A stretch of 40,995 nt of DNA from Comamonadaceae bacterium (GTDB lineage Bacteria; Pseudomonadota; Gammaproteobacteria; Burkholderiales; Burkholderiaceae_C). Below the pieces are notes generated by a model. That model was given only the letters and a program-made list of their open reading frames with translations. It had not been told where the DNA came from and searched no databases. Location of the stretch: positions 1 through 40,995 of the forward strand of contig JAJTGB010000036.1 in assembly GCA_021298995.1 (NCBI GenBank), given 5' to 3'. Positions within the stretch are counted from its first letter, which is position 1. Each line of letters opens with the position of its first letter. Positions 18,034 to 25,602 of the stretch are shown one piece after another. Made by a program: the position numbers and the translations under genes.

Positions 18034-18183
18034 CAATGATTCCGAACAGTACCCAAAACAGCTTGGAAATGTAACAGTTGTTGAGAATCTTATGTAGTGG
18101 CAAAAACCTCAGGACTTATGACAAAAACTCTTAGCTTACATTAACTTTACAAAAGCAAGTACACCCCGATCAATTGTTTGGCG

Positions 18184-18633
18184 TTAAGCCCTACCTAGGG
18201 CTTGATCCACCCCTTTGTTTGCAAGTGCATCGGCTCTCTCGTTGCCTGGGTCACCCGCATGGCCTTTGACCCACCGCCATTCAATTTGATGGCCAGAATT
18301 TGCAACCAAATGGTCTAATTTTTGCCAAAGGTCGGCATTCTTAACAGCTTGTTTTGAGGCGGTTCGCCAGCCCCTGGCTTTCCAGCCATGTATCCACTCC
18401 GTGATTCCTTTGCGAACATACTCACTGTCCAAATACAAAGTGACCTTGCAGGGACGCTTCAATGCGAGCAAGGCCTCAATCACCGCTGTGAGCTCCATTC
18501 GGTTGTTGGTGGTATCTAGCTCGCCCCCACAAATTTCTCTGACATGCTCAGCAGAACGCAGCAATGCACCCCACCCTCCTGGTCCCGGATTGCCTTTACA
18601 GGCGCCATCGGTGTGAATTTCAACGTGGTTCAA
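18184..18633 (-). CDS. rnhA: Ribonuclease HI
   Basis: This enzyme of 149 residues cuts the RNA strand of RNA-DNA hybrids (R-loops, Okazaki primers). The catalytic acids are all visible: Asp9 in [18 protein letters not shown], Glu47 in TNNRMELTA, Asp69 in LYLDSEYV and Asp135 in NERADALA, plus His125 in [11 protein letters not shown]. The basic handle [21 protein letters not shown] is present. Length is normal for bacterial RNase HI. Its 5' end overlaps the upstream methyltransferase gene by 14 bases, so the two are probably cotranscribed; this pairing is common in proteobacteria. The 150 bases downstream, before the adaptor gene, contain no strong hairpin. Confidence 0.97.
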   Translation of the reverse strand: MNHVEIHTDGACKGNPGPGGWGALLRSAEHVREICGGELDTTNNRMELTAVIEALLALKRPCKVTLYLDSEYVRKGITEWIHGWKARGWRTASKQAVKNADLWQKLDHLVANSGHQIEWRWVKGHAGDPGNERADALANKGVDQALGRA

Positions 18634-19450
18634 TTGGGCTCTTTCTTTGGGCGACTGAGTCCCCTTGAATTTGATTTTGGCGTCGGGCCAGTGTCACGGC
18701 AGTCTTGCCATGAGGCACACGGTGCTTCCAGGTCGCCCCCAAAATGCGACCGCCTTGGACCTTTTTAACGGCCACAATGACATAAGCGCCGCCCAAAATA
18801 GGCCACCATTGAGCGCCCAATTTGTCCATGAACGACCAGCGGTCAAACCATTTGGACTTCTCAAGTGCGGGGCGCCAACAGCCAAACCGGCTGACTTTGA
18901 CTTCAAAACCCAACAATCGAAGCCAATCCCGCAATCGCCAATAGCCAATGAGCTCTTCGCAGGGTGGCGCAGTCAATCCTTCAAACCCCCAGCGCTGGTA
19001 CCACTGAGAACGCTTGTGACGCCAACCCCAAAGACTGGCAGGGTTCAAACCCGTCATGATCAGATGCCCTTCGGGCATCAAGACGCGCTCGGCTTCCCTC
19101 AAGCTGGCATGAGCATCCAAGCTCAACTCGAGGCTGTGGGGCATCACCAGCAAGTCCATGCTGTCCGCTTGAAATGGCAGCGCAATGCTGTGTGCGGCAA
19201 ATTGATAATTGAGCGTCTCTGGAACGTCCTCGGTCTCAGAAAGAGCAAGCCATTGGTGCGGCATGCGATTGGTCTTAAGGCCATTGAGCTCCGGCATGCC
19301 CAACTGAAGCGCGTGATAACCAAAGATATCGGACACCAATTCATCCAATTGGGACTGCTCCCAGTTCAACAAAAAAGAACCCGCAGGCGTGGTGAGCCAT
19401 TGACGCCAGTTTTGCGCCACAGAGTTGGTTTCTATAATAGGGGGATTCAT
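18620..19450 (-). CDS. Class I SAM-dependent methyltransferase (methyltransferase type 11-like)
   Basis: This protein of about 276 residues belongs to the putative methyltransferases found between rnhA and gloB in many proteobacteria. The N-terminal part reads [19 protein letters not shown] and [13 protein letters not shown]. Core segments are [19 protein letters not shown] and [20 protein letters not shown], the type-11 pattern around motifs IV-VI. The glycine-rich SAM motif I (GxGxG) is not evident, so activity is uncertain. The ORF track begins at a TTG (19483); I prefer the ATG at 19450 (MNPPIIETN). That start codon overlaps the divergent gloB ATG by two bases (shared CATG). The target is unknown. 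Confidence 0.88.
   Translation of the reverse strand: MNPPIIETNSVAQNWRQWLTTPAGSFLLNWEQSQLDELVSDIFGYHALQLGMPELNGLKTNRMPHQWLALSETEDVPETLNYQFAAHSIALPFQADSMDLLVMPHSLELSLDAHASLREAERVLMPEGHLIMTGLNPASLWGWRHKRSQWYQRWGFEGLTAPPCEELIGYWRLRDWLRLLGFEVKVSRFGCWRPALEKSKWFDRWSFMDKLGAQWWPILGGAYVIVAVKKVQGGRILGATWKHRVPHGKTAVTLARRQNQIQGDSVAQRKSPIEPR
19433..19438 (+). promoter_or_regulatory. Perfect -10 hexamer TATAAT just before gloB
   Basis: TATAAT lies 10 bases upstream of the gloB ATG, inside the start of the divergent methyltransferase gene's upstream extension. Transcription from it would begin at about 19444-19446, only 3-5 bases before the ATG. The GGGGG at 19440-19444 would then hardly be on the mRNA. 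A -35 match is poor (TTGCGC, 15-base spacing). Confidence 0.45.
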
Positions 19451-20222
19451 GAACCTTTTACCGCTACCTGCATTCTCCGACAATTACATTTGGCTATTGC
19501 AACACCAAGGCTTGGCCTTGGTTGTCGATCCAGGTGAATCGACGCCTGTCAGCCACTGGTTAAAAGAAAACAACCACCGGCTCGACTGCATTTTAGTCAC
19601 GCATCACCATGGCGATCACACTGGCGGTGTAAGCGCACTTCAACGCGAATGGGGTGCCAAGGTCTATGGACCCGCCAACGAAAAACTGGGTTTTGAATAT
19701 CAGGCCATGGCACAGGGCAGCGAATTGAGCTGGCAAGGCTTGAACTTTCGCACCATCGATGTTCCAGGTCACACGGCTGGGCACGTTGCCTATTATGCAG
19801 AGCCTGGCGATCAAACTCCCCTGCTTTTTTGTGGCGACACCCTTTTCTCGGGTGGCTGCGGCCGTTTGTTCGAGGGCACCGCCGCACAAATGTTGCAGTC
19901 AATGGACAAGCTGGCTGCGCTGCCCAGCTCAACACGTGTCTGCTGTGCACATGAATACACATTGAGCAATTTGAAATTTGCCAATGCCGTAGAGCCTGAC
20001 AACCTCGTCTTAAAAGACTACATCAGCAAGTGCCAACAACTCAGGTCTCAAAACTTGCCAACATTGCCCGCCGAACTAGGCAATGAGTTGCAAATCAACC
20101 CTTTTCTGCGAACGCGCAAGCCGTCAGTGATCAATGCCGTCAAAAAAATGGCGCCCCGAGGCACTGACAACGAAGCTGAAATTTTTGCACAATTGCGAAT
20201 CTGGAAAAACGAATACAAATGA
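19449..20222 (+). CDS. gloB: Hydroxyacylglutathione hydrolase (glyoxalase II)
   Basis: This enzyme hydrolyses S-D-lactoylglutathione to D-lactate and glutathione, finishing methylglyoxal detoxification. It is a metallo-beta-lactamase-fold protein of 257 residues. The metal-binding motif THHHGDHTGG is at residues 51-60; the later ligands lie in DVPGHTAGHVAYY, LFCGDTLFSGGCGRLFEG and VCCAHEYTLSNL. The C-terminal substrate-binding part ends in NPFLRTRKPSVI. The ORF track starts at GTG 19425; I choose ATG 19449 because [17 protein letters not shown] fits the family. The ATG overlaps the start of the divergent methyltransferase. The stop overlaps the mltD start as ATGA. Confidence 0.96.
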   Translation: MNLLPLPAFSDNYIWLLQHQGLALVVDPGESTPVSHWLKENNHRLDCILVTHHHGDHTGGVSALQREWGAKVYGPANEKLGFEYQAMAQGSELSWQGLNFRTIDVPGHTAGHVAYYAEPGDQTPLLFCGDTLFSGGCGRLFEGTAAQMLQSMDKLAALPSSTRVCCAHEYTLSNLKFANAVEPDNLVLKDYISKCQQLRSQNLPTLPAELGNELQINPFLRTRKPSVINAVKKMAPRGTDNEAEIFAQLRIWKNEYK

Positions 20223-21847
20223 ACCACTCTCCATTGGCCAACACTCTGAAATTTCCCCTCAGCCTGTGCCTTGCCTTGTTGGTTGCAGGATGCGCCAATT
20301 TGGGGTCAATGATCCCGACAAACGAGAAATCAGCGGCAATTGCCACAGAGCCCCCTGTGCTAGCAAGCCCTTCAACGCCGGACTCCTCAGCCCCTGCGAC
20401 AACGGCCAATGTCAATTCAGCCGATGCCTCGAAAGCCAATCTAGCTGCCAAGCCGGTTGTGGCTCAGCCCAAAATGGAGATGAGTACAGAACCACCCGCA
20501 GACATCTGGGTTCGAATACGCCAAGGCTTTGCCATGCCTGATTTGGAAACAGATTTGGTGAAAGATCGTGAAGATTGGTATGCCGCAAGACCTGACTACA
20601 TGGTTCGGATGACCGAGCGCTCGCGAAGGTATTTGTTTCACATTGTTGAAGAACTCGAGCGCAGAAACATGCCCACCGAGTTGGCTCTGTTGCCTTTCAT
20701 TGAATCGGCCTTCAACCCCGAAGCCGTCTCCTCTGCCAAGGCTGCTGGCATGTGGCAATTCATGCCAGCAACGGGGAAATACTTCGATTTGAAACAAAAC
20801 GTTTTTAGAGACGAGCGGCGCGGCGTGATTGAGTCAACCCGCGCTGCACTGGATTACCTGCAAAAACTCTACAACATGTTTGGTGATTGGCATTTGGCTT
20901 TGGCGGCTTACAACTGGGGCGAAGGCAGCGTTGGGCGCGCTATTGCAAAGAACAAAGCCGCGGGCTTGGGTGTGAGTTACACCGATCTAAAAATGCCCAA
21001 CGAGACACGTTACTACGTGCCCAAATTACAAGCAGTTAAAAATATCATTGCCCAACCGCAAAATTTCAACGCCCGTCTGCCCCTGATTCAAAACCACCCC
21101 TACTTTAAATCTGTGAACATCACCCGTGACATCGATGTCAAGCTGGCTGCCAACTTTGCAGGTGTGACCATCGATGACTTCAAAGCACTAAACCCTTCCA
21201 TGAGCAGACCGGTGATATTGGCTGCAGGCACGCCTGAAATTTTGCTCCCCTGGGATAATGCCGATCGTTTCCAACGCAGATTGGAAGAACATGCGCAAAA
21301 ACCTCTGGCAAGTTGGACGGCTTGGCCCGTGCCAAAAACCATGAAAGTTTCTGAGGCCAGCAAGCTGGTCAACATGCCAGAGAACGAATTGCGAGCAATC
21401 AACCAAATTCCCAAAGGCATGCAAGTGAAACAGGGCTCAACCTTGTTGGTTGCCAGGCAGGGCGCTCTTGACGCAGATGTCACAGAGCATTTGGCAGATA
21501 ACGCTCAAATTGCCTTTGCGCCTGAAATTGTATTGCGCCGAATTATGGTGAAGGTTCAAAAGGGAGACACACTGGCAACACTGGCCAGCAGACATGATGT
21601 AACGCCTACCAGCATTGCGGCTTGGAACAAACTCAAAATGCCTGTGGCCCTCAAACCCGGACAATCGATTGCTATTTTGGTCCCCACCACAGCCAGCTCT
21701 CGAGGTAGCAAACAGACCACTAAGAAAGCAACCAACAAACAAGGTACCAAGCATGGCACCAAGCCAGCCACCAAACAGGGCACCAAAGTACCCGCAGCGT
21801 CCGCGAGCACTTCAAAGTCCAAAGAAAAATCCAACGCTAAAAACTAG
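20219..21847 (+). CDS. mltD: Membrane-bound lytic murein transglycosylase D-like, with LysM domain
   Basis: This outer-membrane-type lipoprotein of 542 residues cleaves peptidoglycan glycan strands. A lipobox LVAGC (Cys25) follows a hydrophobic signal. A Ser/Ala/Pro-rich spacer runs to about residue 95. The SLT domain (about 150-280) has the catalytic Glu162 in LLPFIESAFNPEAVSSAKA, then GMWQFMPATGKYFDL and LALAAYNWGEGSVGRA. A degenerate LysM-like segment lies near 375-420, and a clear LysM (VKVQKGDTLATLASRHDVTP) near 445-492. The last ~45 residues are a basic Lys/Thr-rich tail with GTK repeats, not part of the family core. It starts in the ATGA overlap with gloB and ends 4 bases from the convergent substrate-binding gene. 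Confidence 0.94.
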   Translation: MNHSPLANTLKFPLSLCLALLVAGCANLGSMIPTNEKSAAIATEPPVLASPSTPDSSAPATTANVNSADASKANLAAKPVVAQPKMEMSTEPPADIWVRIRQGFAMPDLETDLVKDREDWYAARPDYMVRMTERSRRYLFHIVEELERRNMPTELALLPFIESAFNPEAVSSAKAAGMWQFMPATGKYFDLKQNVFRDERRGVIESTRAALDYLQKLYNMFGDWHLALAAYNWGEGSVGRAIAKNKAAGLGVSYTDLKMPNETRYYVPKLQAVKNIIAQPQNFNARLPLIQNHPYFKSVNITRDIDVKLAANFAGVTIDDFKALNPSMSRPVILAAGTPEILLPWDNADRFQRRLEEHAQKPLASWTAWPVPKTMKVSEASKLVNMPENELRAINQIPKGMQVKQGSTLLVARQGALDADVTEHLADNAQIAFAPEIVLRRIMVKVQKGDTLATLASRHDVTPTSIAAWNKLKMPVALKPGQSIAILVPTTASSRGSKQTTKKATNKQGTKHGTKPATKQGTKVPAASASTSKSKEKSNAKN

Positions 21848-21851
21848 ACCC

Positions 21852-22901
21852 TTATGCACTGAATTTGCGCTTGGCAATCAAAGCAAATTCGTTGGTAAAG
21901 GATTGCCCCAAGGTGGTCCAATTGGCACGATCGTTTGTCACCCTGCTGGCTCTCACTCGCCATGTATTTTGCAAGGCATCCGCAGAAAACACGCCGTCCA
22001 AGCTGTAGCTGTCACGCACCTTGTCCAAGGCGCCTAAATAGATGGCACGATCGCCCATCCAGTTGACCGAAGGCACCAATTTGAGAATATCGGAGGGACC
22101 GGCTGTTTTGAGCCATTGAAGCGCTCGCACCACACCCAGTGTCAAAATGAGCCCAACATCTGCGCGTTTTTGCAAAAACTCTGCTTTGCCAATCAAACAT
22201 GCAGAGAGCATTGATCCACCAAACATTCTTTGCGAACTGAGAAATGATCGGGTGTCTGTCAAAAGCCGCAAATCATTTTTTTGCTCCAAGTAATGCATGA
22301 TGGGATCGACATAACACAGCGCGTCTACTGAGCTTGATCTGATGGCTTCCATGACGTTGGATGTATTGGCGCCAAGTTCCACAAACTGAAAATTGTCGGC
22401 GGACAAATTGGACTTGTAAATCCAGTGCTGTGCAAGCCAATGCGTCGCAGAACCCAAGGAAGAAATACCCAAGCGCACAGATTTCAAATCGGTCAATGAC
22501 TTCATAGCAATGGCCTTGCGAGAGACCAGGCCGACGCTCATTTGGGGCGTTCGACCTTGCAATACAAAAGCCCGGTAATTCAAGCCCCGGGCCTGCAAAT
22601 CAAGGGCATGTTCAAACGCACCCGAAATCACATCGGCTTGTCCATTGAGGGCCGCCTGCACAGCTTGAAGGCCTGAATCACATTCGAGCCAATCAATTTG
22701 CAAATTTTCAGTTTTGAACATGCCAAGCTGATCTGCCAAGACCAAGGGCAAGTGATAAAGGCTGCTTTTGGCAGCCAATGCAATGGTGACCTTTTGAGGG
22801 GATGAGGCGGCATTTGACAAATTTGGCGACAGACAAGCGCTGGCCATGGCCACGCCCACGCCCATTGCTGAAAACTCACGCCGTCGCAACCGCTCCACCA
22901 C
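21852..22901 (-). CDS. ABC transporter substrate-binding protein, NMT1/SsuA-like, Tat-type signal
   Basis: This periplasmic binding protein of about 349 residues resembles the NMT1/TauA/SsuA class (aliphatic sulfonates, nitrate, pyrimidine precursors). After a twin-arginine signal (RLRRREFSAMGVGVAMASA) the mature part has SSLYHLPLVLADQLGMFKTE, QAVQAALNGQADVISGAFEH, LKSVRLGISSLGSATHWLAQ and VDALCYVDPIMHYLE. I start at GTG 22901, which has AAAGGG 7 bases upstream, instead of the ORF-track start at 22979; the extra 26 residues would sit in front of the signal. No ABC ATPase or permease gene is adjacent, so it is an orphan here. The ligand cannot be deduced. Confidence 0.85.
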   Translation of the reverse strand: MVERLRRREFSAMGVGVAMASACLSPNLSNAASSPQKVTIALAAKSSLYHLPLVLADQLGMFKTENLQIDWLECDSGLQAVQAALNGQADVISGAFEHALDLQARGLNYRAFVLQGRTPQMSVGLVSRKAIAMKSLTDLKSVRLGISSLGSATHWLAQHWIYKSNLSADNFQFVELGANTSNVMEAIRSSSVDALCYVDPIMHYLEQKNDLRLLTDTRSFLSSQRMFGGSMLSACLIGKAEFLQKRADVGLILTLGVVRALQWLKTAGPSDILKLVPSVNWMGDRAIYLGALDKVRDSYSLDGVFSADALQNTWRVRASRVTNDRANWTTLGQSFTNEFALIAKRKFSA

Positions 22902-22921
22902 GCCAAGACCCTTTATTTTGC

Positions 22922-23001
22922 AGCCATGAAAGATGGCTTCAGCATACAAAGGTATCGATATCAGCACATTGGGAAACATCCCAAGCGGGTAATTACGTAA
23001 T
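22922..23001. promoter_or_regulatory. Three inverted repeats upstream of the substrate-binding protein gene
   Basis: In the 139-base gap before recR there are AGCCAT-N5-ATGGCT (22922-22938), TTGGGA-AACA-TCCCAA (22969-22984) and the perfect palindrome ATTACGTAAT (22992-23001). recR is transcribed toward this gap, so the second hairpin could act on recR transcript ends. The palindrome is a candidate operator. No T-run follows any of them on either strand. Confidence 0.4.
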
Positions 23002-23040
23002 GTTGAACACCAATGAAAAAGCAGTGATCAAGTTTGGTGT

Positions 23041-23637
23041 TTAGCGACGATCGACCAATGCATGGGCGATGGTGCCCAAATCGACATATTCCAACTCACT
23101 GCCAGCCGGTACGCCCCTGGCCAAGCGTGTAACGCGCAAACCCCGTTTTTTCAACATTTCTGCAATGACATGGGCTGTCGCCTCGCCTTCGCCGGTGAAA
23201 TTGGTGGCCAGAATGACTTCTTGTACCAAACCATCGTTGCAACGCTCTGACAACTTGGCAAAGCCCAAATCCTTAGGACCCAAACCATCTAGAGGGCTCA
23301 GTTTTCCCATGAGAACGAAGTACAGCCCTTTGAATGTCGAAGTGCGCTCGATTGCTGCTTGGTCGGCGGGCGTTTCCACAACACACAATTGCGAACGGTC
23401 ACGCTCTGGGTCGGCGCACATGCTGCACACGTCGGACTCCGTCAAGGTGTGACAGGTTGCGCAATGATGAACATTGGCACAGGCATGCTCTAGTGCTTTG
23501 GCCAGCACAATTGCAGCGGATCGCTCATGCTGCATGAGGTGAAACGCCATGCGAGATGCAGACTTTGCACCCACCCCTGGCAAAACCCGCAGCGCTTGTA
23601 TCAACGCATCTAAAGCGTGGGCGTTGGATTTTTGCAT
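23041..23637 (-). CDS. recR: Recombination mediator protein RecR
   Basis: RecR (198 residues) works with RecF and RecO to load RecA on gapped DNA. The helix-hairpin-helix [19 protein letters not shown] is at the N-terminus. The C4 zinc finger is complete: [16 protein letters not shown] (Cys59, 62, 71, 74). The Toprim domain shows [16 protein letters not shown] and [16 protein letters not shown], and a Walker-B-like C-terminus ends [16 protein letters not shown]. The gene follows ybaB/ebfC by 14 bases in the usual dnaX-ybaB-recR order, so the three are probably one transcript. Confidence 0.97.
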   Translation of the reverse strand: MQKSNAHALDALIQALRVLPGVGAKSASRMAFHLMQHERSAAIVLAKALEHACANVHHCATCHTLTESDVCSMCADPERDRSQLCVVETPADQAAIERTSTFKGLYFVLMGKLSPLDGLGPKDLGFAKLSERCNDGLVQEVILATNFTGEGEATAHVIAEMLKKRGLRVTRLARGVPAGSELEYVDLGTIAHALVDRR

Positions 23638-23651
23638 GGCGTTGAGACCCC

Positions 23652-23975
23652 TTAAAAGGGCAGCTTCATGCCTGGCGGCAAGCCAGCGGTCAGTTTGCCC
23701 ATTTTCTGTTGCGAAACTTCCTCAGCTAGACGCACAGCATCATTGAAAGCTGCGGCCACCAAATCTTCCAGCATGTCCTTGTCGTCCGCCAACAATGAGG
23801 GATCGATTGTGACGCGCTTAACCGCATGTTTGCACGTCATCAATACTTTCACCATGCCACTGCCAGAGGAGCCTTCCACTTCGACAAAAGCCAATTCATC
23901 TTGTGCTTTTTTCAGGTTGTCTTGCATGGCCTGTGCTTGCTTCATCAAGCCGGCGAGTTGACCTTTGTTGAACAT
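23652..23975 (-). CDS. YbaB/EbfC family nucleoid-associated protein
   Basis: This small dimeric DNA-binding protein (107 residues) is of the YbaB/EbfC family. The typical start [17 protein letters not shown] is followed by [20 protein letters not shown] and a core [20 protein letters not shown]. The C-terminus ends [10 protein letters not shown]. It lies between dnaX and recR, its conserved position in proteobacteria. The order links it to replication and recombination, but the molecular role is only known as nucleoid association. Confidence 0.95.
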   Translation of the reverse strand: MFNKGQLAGLMKQAQAMQDNLKKAQDELAFVEVEGSSGSGMVKVLMTCKHAVKRVTIDPSLLADDKDMLEDLVAAAFNDAVRLAEEVSQQKMGKLTAGLPPGMKLPF

Positions 23976-23995
23976 CTTTTTTCCTTCAGTGAAAT

Positions 23996-24775
23996 TTAGG
24001 AGATAAGCCTGATTGTGCCTGGCACTATTTTGGCGCCAAAATTTTGAATCATGTCTTGAACCAATGGATCAGATTGAATCAAATTCTCTGCGGCATTTTG
24101 CTTTTCTGCCATCGCAGCGGCATTGCGTTGGGCGGGTGAATCAGTCACCTTGCCTATTTCGACCACCAACTTGACGACAAAACCCTGGGCATTCAAGGCT
24201 GCTTGGAGGCGTTCACGTGCTGTGCCTTGATTCAAAGATTCGCTTTCAATTCTCAAATGCCATTGATCGATGTCGCGGGCAATCAATTGGGATTGCAATG
24301 CCAACTCACGCACCAAGGCGGTCACAGCCTCATTGGCGACCAATTGGCGAACTGTTTGCGCCCAAAAATGCCCCTCTTCTGTCATGAGCAACACCTTGGG
24401 TGTTGTTCTTTCTGAGGGTTCGGTGGCTTCACGAATAGGCAAATTGCGAATCTGGACCGGTGTAGCACTTGGCAACGCAGGTGCTACCGGCGTTCCCGAC
24501 ATTTCGTTAGACGCTGCCGGCGCTTCAATGGGGCTAAGGGGTGCTGTCGTTAAAGTTTTTTTTTGAGCAACAGGCGCCAAGGCTTGTTGTACTTTTGGCG
24601 CTTGAGGTTTGAAAGCCAACAACCTCAGCAAAACCATGGTGAGCGCAGCATACTCATCAGGAGCCAACCCCAATTCTGTTCGGCCGTGCAAACACAAGCT
24701 GTAGAGCAATTGCGTTTCATCGGCAGGCATGACCTGAGACATCAATAAGGCCCAGGACATGGCTTCGATCCACAC
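23996..24775 (-). CDS. dnaX: dnaX 3' fragment: domain III remnant and tau-specific C-terminal part (259 aa ORF)
   Basis: From [20 protein letters not shown] the sequence follows the normal end of domain III ([20 protein letters not shown]), a Pro/Ala-rich linker and the polymerase-binding C-terminal domain ([32 protein letters not shown]). The ORF start (GTG 24775) lies 59 bases inside the upstream fragment's frame and has no convincing ribosome site; the first ~14 residues are an out-of-frame reading of the upstream fragment. A +1 shift would be needed to join the two ORFs. Confidence 0.7.
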   Translation of the reverse strand: MWIEAMSWALLMSQVMPADETQLLYSLCLHGRTELGLAPDEYAALTMVLLRLLAFKPQAPKVQQALAPVAQKKTLTTAPLSPIEAPAASNEMSGTPVAPALPSATPVQIRNLPIREATEPSERTTPKVLLMTEEGHFWAQTVRQLVANEAVTALVRELALQSQLIARDIDQWHLRIESESLNQGTARERLQAALNAQGFVVKLVVEIGKVTDSPAQRNAAAMAEKQNAAENLIQSDPLVQDMIQNFGAKIVPGTIRLIS

Positions 24776-25466
24776 TGCCCAACATCAAACGCACGGTTGC
24801 CTCTTGCAACTGCCCACTGCCAAATGCAATGGCTTGATCGGTGAGACTCAGCGCGTCCCGCATGGAGCCCCTGGCTGCGCGAGATAGCAACTTAAGCGCC
24901 ATCGGCTCCGCGGGCAAATTCTCTTTCGCCAAGACCTGCGTCAAATGTTCAAAGACGGTTTCTGGCGCCATAGGCCGCAAATTAAATTGCAAACATCGCG
25001 ACAAAACAGTGACTGGCACTTTTTGCGGGTCGGTGGTGGCCAAGACAAACTTGAGGTACTCGGGCGGCTCTTCCAAGGTCTTCAACATGGCATTGAATGC
25101 CGTGTTGGTCAACATGTGAACCTCGTCAATCATGAAGACTTTGAATCGGCCTTGAACAGGCTTGTAAACCGCCTGCTCTAGCAAACTTTGAACCTCATCA
25201 ACGCCACGATTGGAAGCTGCGTCTAGTTCTGTGTAATCGACAAACCGACCTGAATCAATGTCCTTGCAAGCTTGGCAGACACCGCAGGGCTCAGCCGTGA
25301 TACCGCCTTGCCCATCGACTCCTTGGCAATTGAGTGATTTGGCCAAAATGCGAGAGACCGTGGTTTTGCCAACACCTCGTGTGCCTGTGAACAAATACGC
25401 ATGGTGCAACCGCTGTTGCACCAGAGCATTGGTCAGGGCTTGCACCACATGCTCTTGCCCCACCAT
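24717..25466 (-). CDS. dnaX: dnaX 5' fragment: AAA+ ATPase domains (249 aa ORF)
   Basis: This fragment holds the clamp-loader ATPase: Walker A TGTRGVGKTTVSRILAKSL, the four-cysteine zinc module (Cys in SLNCQGVDG, PCGVCQAC), Walker B FKVFMIDEVHML, and sensor 1/SRC region VTVLSRCLQFNLRPM with sensor 2 in RGSMRDALSLTDQAIAFG. It starts at ATG 25466 with no Shine-Dalgarno visible. It ends with six or seven residues out of the normal frame. It resembles a natural gamma-type product only in lacking the C-terminus; here domain III is also lost. Confidence 0.75.
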   Translation of the reverse strand: MVGQEHVVQALTNALVQQRLHHAYLFTGTRGVGKTTVSRILAKSLNCQGVDGQGGITAEPCGVCQACKDIDSGRFVDYTELDAASNRGVDEVQSLLEQAVYKPVQGRFKVFMIDEVHMLTNTAFNAMLKTLEEPPEYLKFVLATTDPQKVPVTVLSRCLQFNLRPMAPETVFEHLTQVLAKENLPAEPMALKLLSRAARGSMRDALSLTDQAIAFGSGQLQEATVRLMLGSVDRSHVLGLIDVSGHACR

Positions 25467-25496
25467 TTCAGTGATGTCGAGATTCTAAGGGTGTCT

Positions 25497-25502
25497 TACA
25501 AT
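25497..25502 (+). promoter_or_regulatory. -10 box of the 4.5S RNA gene
   Basis: TACAAT lies 9-11 bases before the first base-paired nucleotides of the SRP RNA, so initiation would fall at about 25509. No good -35 is present at 16-18 bases spacing. The stretch borders the truncated dnaX 5' end, and the missing -35 may have gone with the same deletion. Confidence 0.5.
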
Positions 25503-25510
25503 AGCCCTCG

Positions 25511-25602
25511 ACGGGCCTTCCCGCATGGTAAAGCGGCCAACCGAGTCAGGTGGGGAACCAAGCAGCTCTAACTGCAGAGCCAGTGCCGGGGTCAAGGCTC
25601 GT
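25511..25602 (+). ncRNA. ffs: Bacterial small SRP RNA (4.5S RNA)
   Basis: The universally conserved SRP domain IV hairpin is clear: GTCAGG-TGG-GGAA-CCA-AGCAGC (25545-25566), with the GGAA tetraloop closed by TGG/CCA and the symmetric and asymmetric internal loops that bind Ffh. The distal helix forms from GGGCCTT (25513-25519) with AAGGCTC (25594-25600) and from CCCGCA with TGCCGGGG further in. Flanking GGTAAAGCGGCCAACCGA matches the betaproteobacterial pattern. Ends are estimated to within a few bases. Location next to dnaX is the common position. The 3' end overlaps the stop of the convergent flavoprotein gene by roughly 10 bases. Confidence 0.92.

Larger units (their letters stand above)
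23996..25466 (-). pseudogene. dnaX: DNA polymerase III tau/gamma subunit gene, disrupted
   Basis: The locus is in its native place (ffs, dnaX, ybaB, recR), but the gene is broken twice. First, the usual N-terminus with the conserved clamp-loader box (of the type LARKYRP...F) is missing: upstream of EMVGQEHVVQ the frame reads TAG, then NLDIT. None of the three frames of the upstream 80 bases contains the lost segment. Second, after [15 protein letters not shown] the frame runs into a stop (VSGHACR), while the continuing domain III sequence ([17 protein letters not shown]) is in another frame. By comparison with E. coli DnaX from memory, roughly 60-70 residues of domain III are absent. dnaX is essential, so a functional copy must exist elsewhere, or this is an assembly error, or a partial product suffices. 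Confidence 0.8.

Noticed and set aside
20500-20520. tRNA-like GGTTCGAATAC string
   Set aside because: It is inside mltD coding sequence and no cloverleaf arms surround it.
22802-23044. 80-aa plus-strand ORF between the binding protein and recR
   Set aside because: It begins within the opposite-strand signal-peptide region and has no supporting motifs.
24717-24775. Programmed frameshift in dnaX as in E. coli
   Set aside because: No A-AAA-AAG slippery run is present, and a +1 shift would still leave domain III short by about 60-70 residues.
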